NCBI RefSeq assembly: GCF_030915485.1
Contig: NZ_CP133266.1
Coordinates: 3,972,001-4,036,000 of the forward strand
DNA: 64,000 nt
DNA from: Neobacillus sp. PS3-40
GTDB lineage: Bacteria; Bacillota; Bacilli; Bacillales; Cytobacillaceae
Reading direction: 5' to 3'
The position numbers and the translations under genes were made by a program. Position 1 is the first letter of the stretch; every line of letters begins with the position of its first letter. Shown here piece by piece: positions 63,714-64,000 of this stretch. Below the pieces are notes generated by a model. That model searched no databases and was not told where the DNA came from. It saw only the letters and a program-made list of their open reading frames with translations.

Positions 63714-63817
63714 GTTCTGGATTTGGAGATAATTAATCAACAATTTTGTGCGACTGTCACCACCCGTAGGTCACCACAAAAAATTGTCCTATTTATTGAG
63801 TGGGAAAAAATGGTAAA

Positions 63818-63853
63818 AACACTTGGATTTTTCTTAATCCAAGTGTTTTTTTT
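63818..63853 (+). terminator. terminator after the DUF2062 gene
   Basis: AACACTTGGATT and AATCCAAGTGTT form a perfect 12-bp stem with a 6-base loop, followed by TTTTTT. The last 150 bases of the window show nothing else. Confidence 0.85.
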
Positions 63854-64000
63854 ATGTTTTTATAGTTTATTTCTGCATATATTATTACTGATTTTTCACG
63901 TTAACCGAACCTCGTTACTAAAAACACGTTTCTTTTTATTGGAAACAAGATTTTTTAACTTGATTATGATCTGCTATCCGCTGCTAGATTACCAATATAA

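Overview
The window looks like chromosomal DNA of a low-GC Gram-positive spore-former of the Bacillaceae (Bacillus/Neobacillus type). Evidence is AT-rich sequence, strong AGGAGG-type ribosome sites with frequent TTG/GTG starts, lipobox lipoproteins, and Bacillus-style genes (ykoEDC with a TPP riboswitch, sbcDC, tcyP, pxpBCA-pcp, a YfmS-like soluble chemoreceptor). No tRNA, rRNA, CRISPR array or prophage was seen.

Layout. 1-7.8 kb: small membrane proteins, a BNR-repeat lipoprotein, the tldD-pmbA protease pair, a GIY-YIG protein, psiE and a lipoprotein cytochrome c. 8-12.3 kb: sbcD-sbcC nuclease. 12.4-16.2 kb: TPP riboswitch followed by tenA-ykoE-ykoD-ykoC (thiamine/HMP salvage). 16.3-18.25 kb: an array of 52-bp hairpin repeats split by an intact 1,515-bp IS256-family element with an 8-bp target duplication. 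18.3-19.2 kb: a NERD-domain protein.

19.8-41.6 kb is the outstanding region: a purine-catabolic island. A leftward run of 13 genes (32.7 to 21.6 kb) encodes a bacterial microcompartment (three BMC-H proteins, one BMC-P vertex protein, a probable scaffold/cargo protein with an N-terminal amphipathic helix, and a BMC-associated flavoprotein-like protein). It is interleaved with ring-opening and decarboxylating enzymes: a dihydropyrimidinase/allantoinase-like hydrolase, an isochorismatase-family amidase, UbiX, UbiD, an adenine-deaminase-like enzyme, a cyclase-family hydrolase and a COG0402-type amidohydrolase. A divergent rightward run (32.9 to 41.6 kb) encodes a three-subunit xanthine dehydrogenase with its cofactor-maturation proteins, a purine permease and a canonical adenine deaminase; an NCS2 xanthine/urate-type permease lies just outside. 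The chemistry fits, step for step, the xanthine route known from purinolytic clostridia (4-ureido-5-imidazolecarboxylate, 4-amino-5-imidazolecarboxylate, 4-aminoimidazole, 4-imidazolone, formiminoglycine), here apparently packed in a protein shell. Two inverted copies of a 165-bp repeat lie near the ends of this island.

41.8-64 kb is ordinary accessory chromosome: lemA and a TPM-domain protein, a soluble chemoreceptor, an esterase, two near-identical doxX genes with a shared Rex/Fnr-like site, tcyP, the 5-oxoprolinase operon with pcp, a small lipoprotein, maltose acetyltransferase, a HupE/UreJ protein, a very large secreted multidomain PHP-type protein interrupted by one in-frame stop codon, a TerC protein and a DUF2062 protein.
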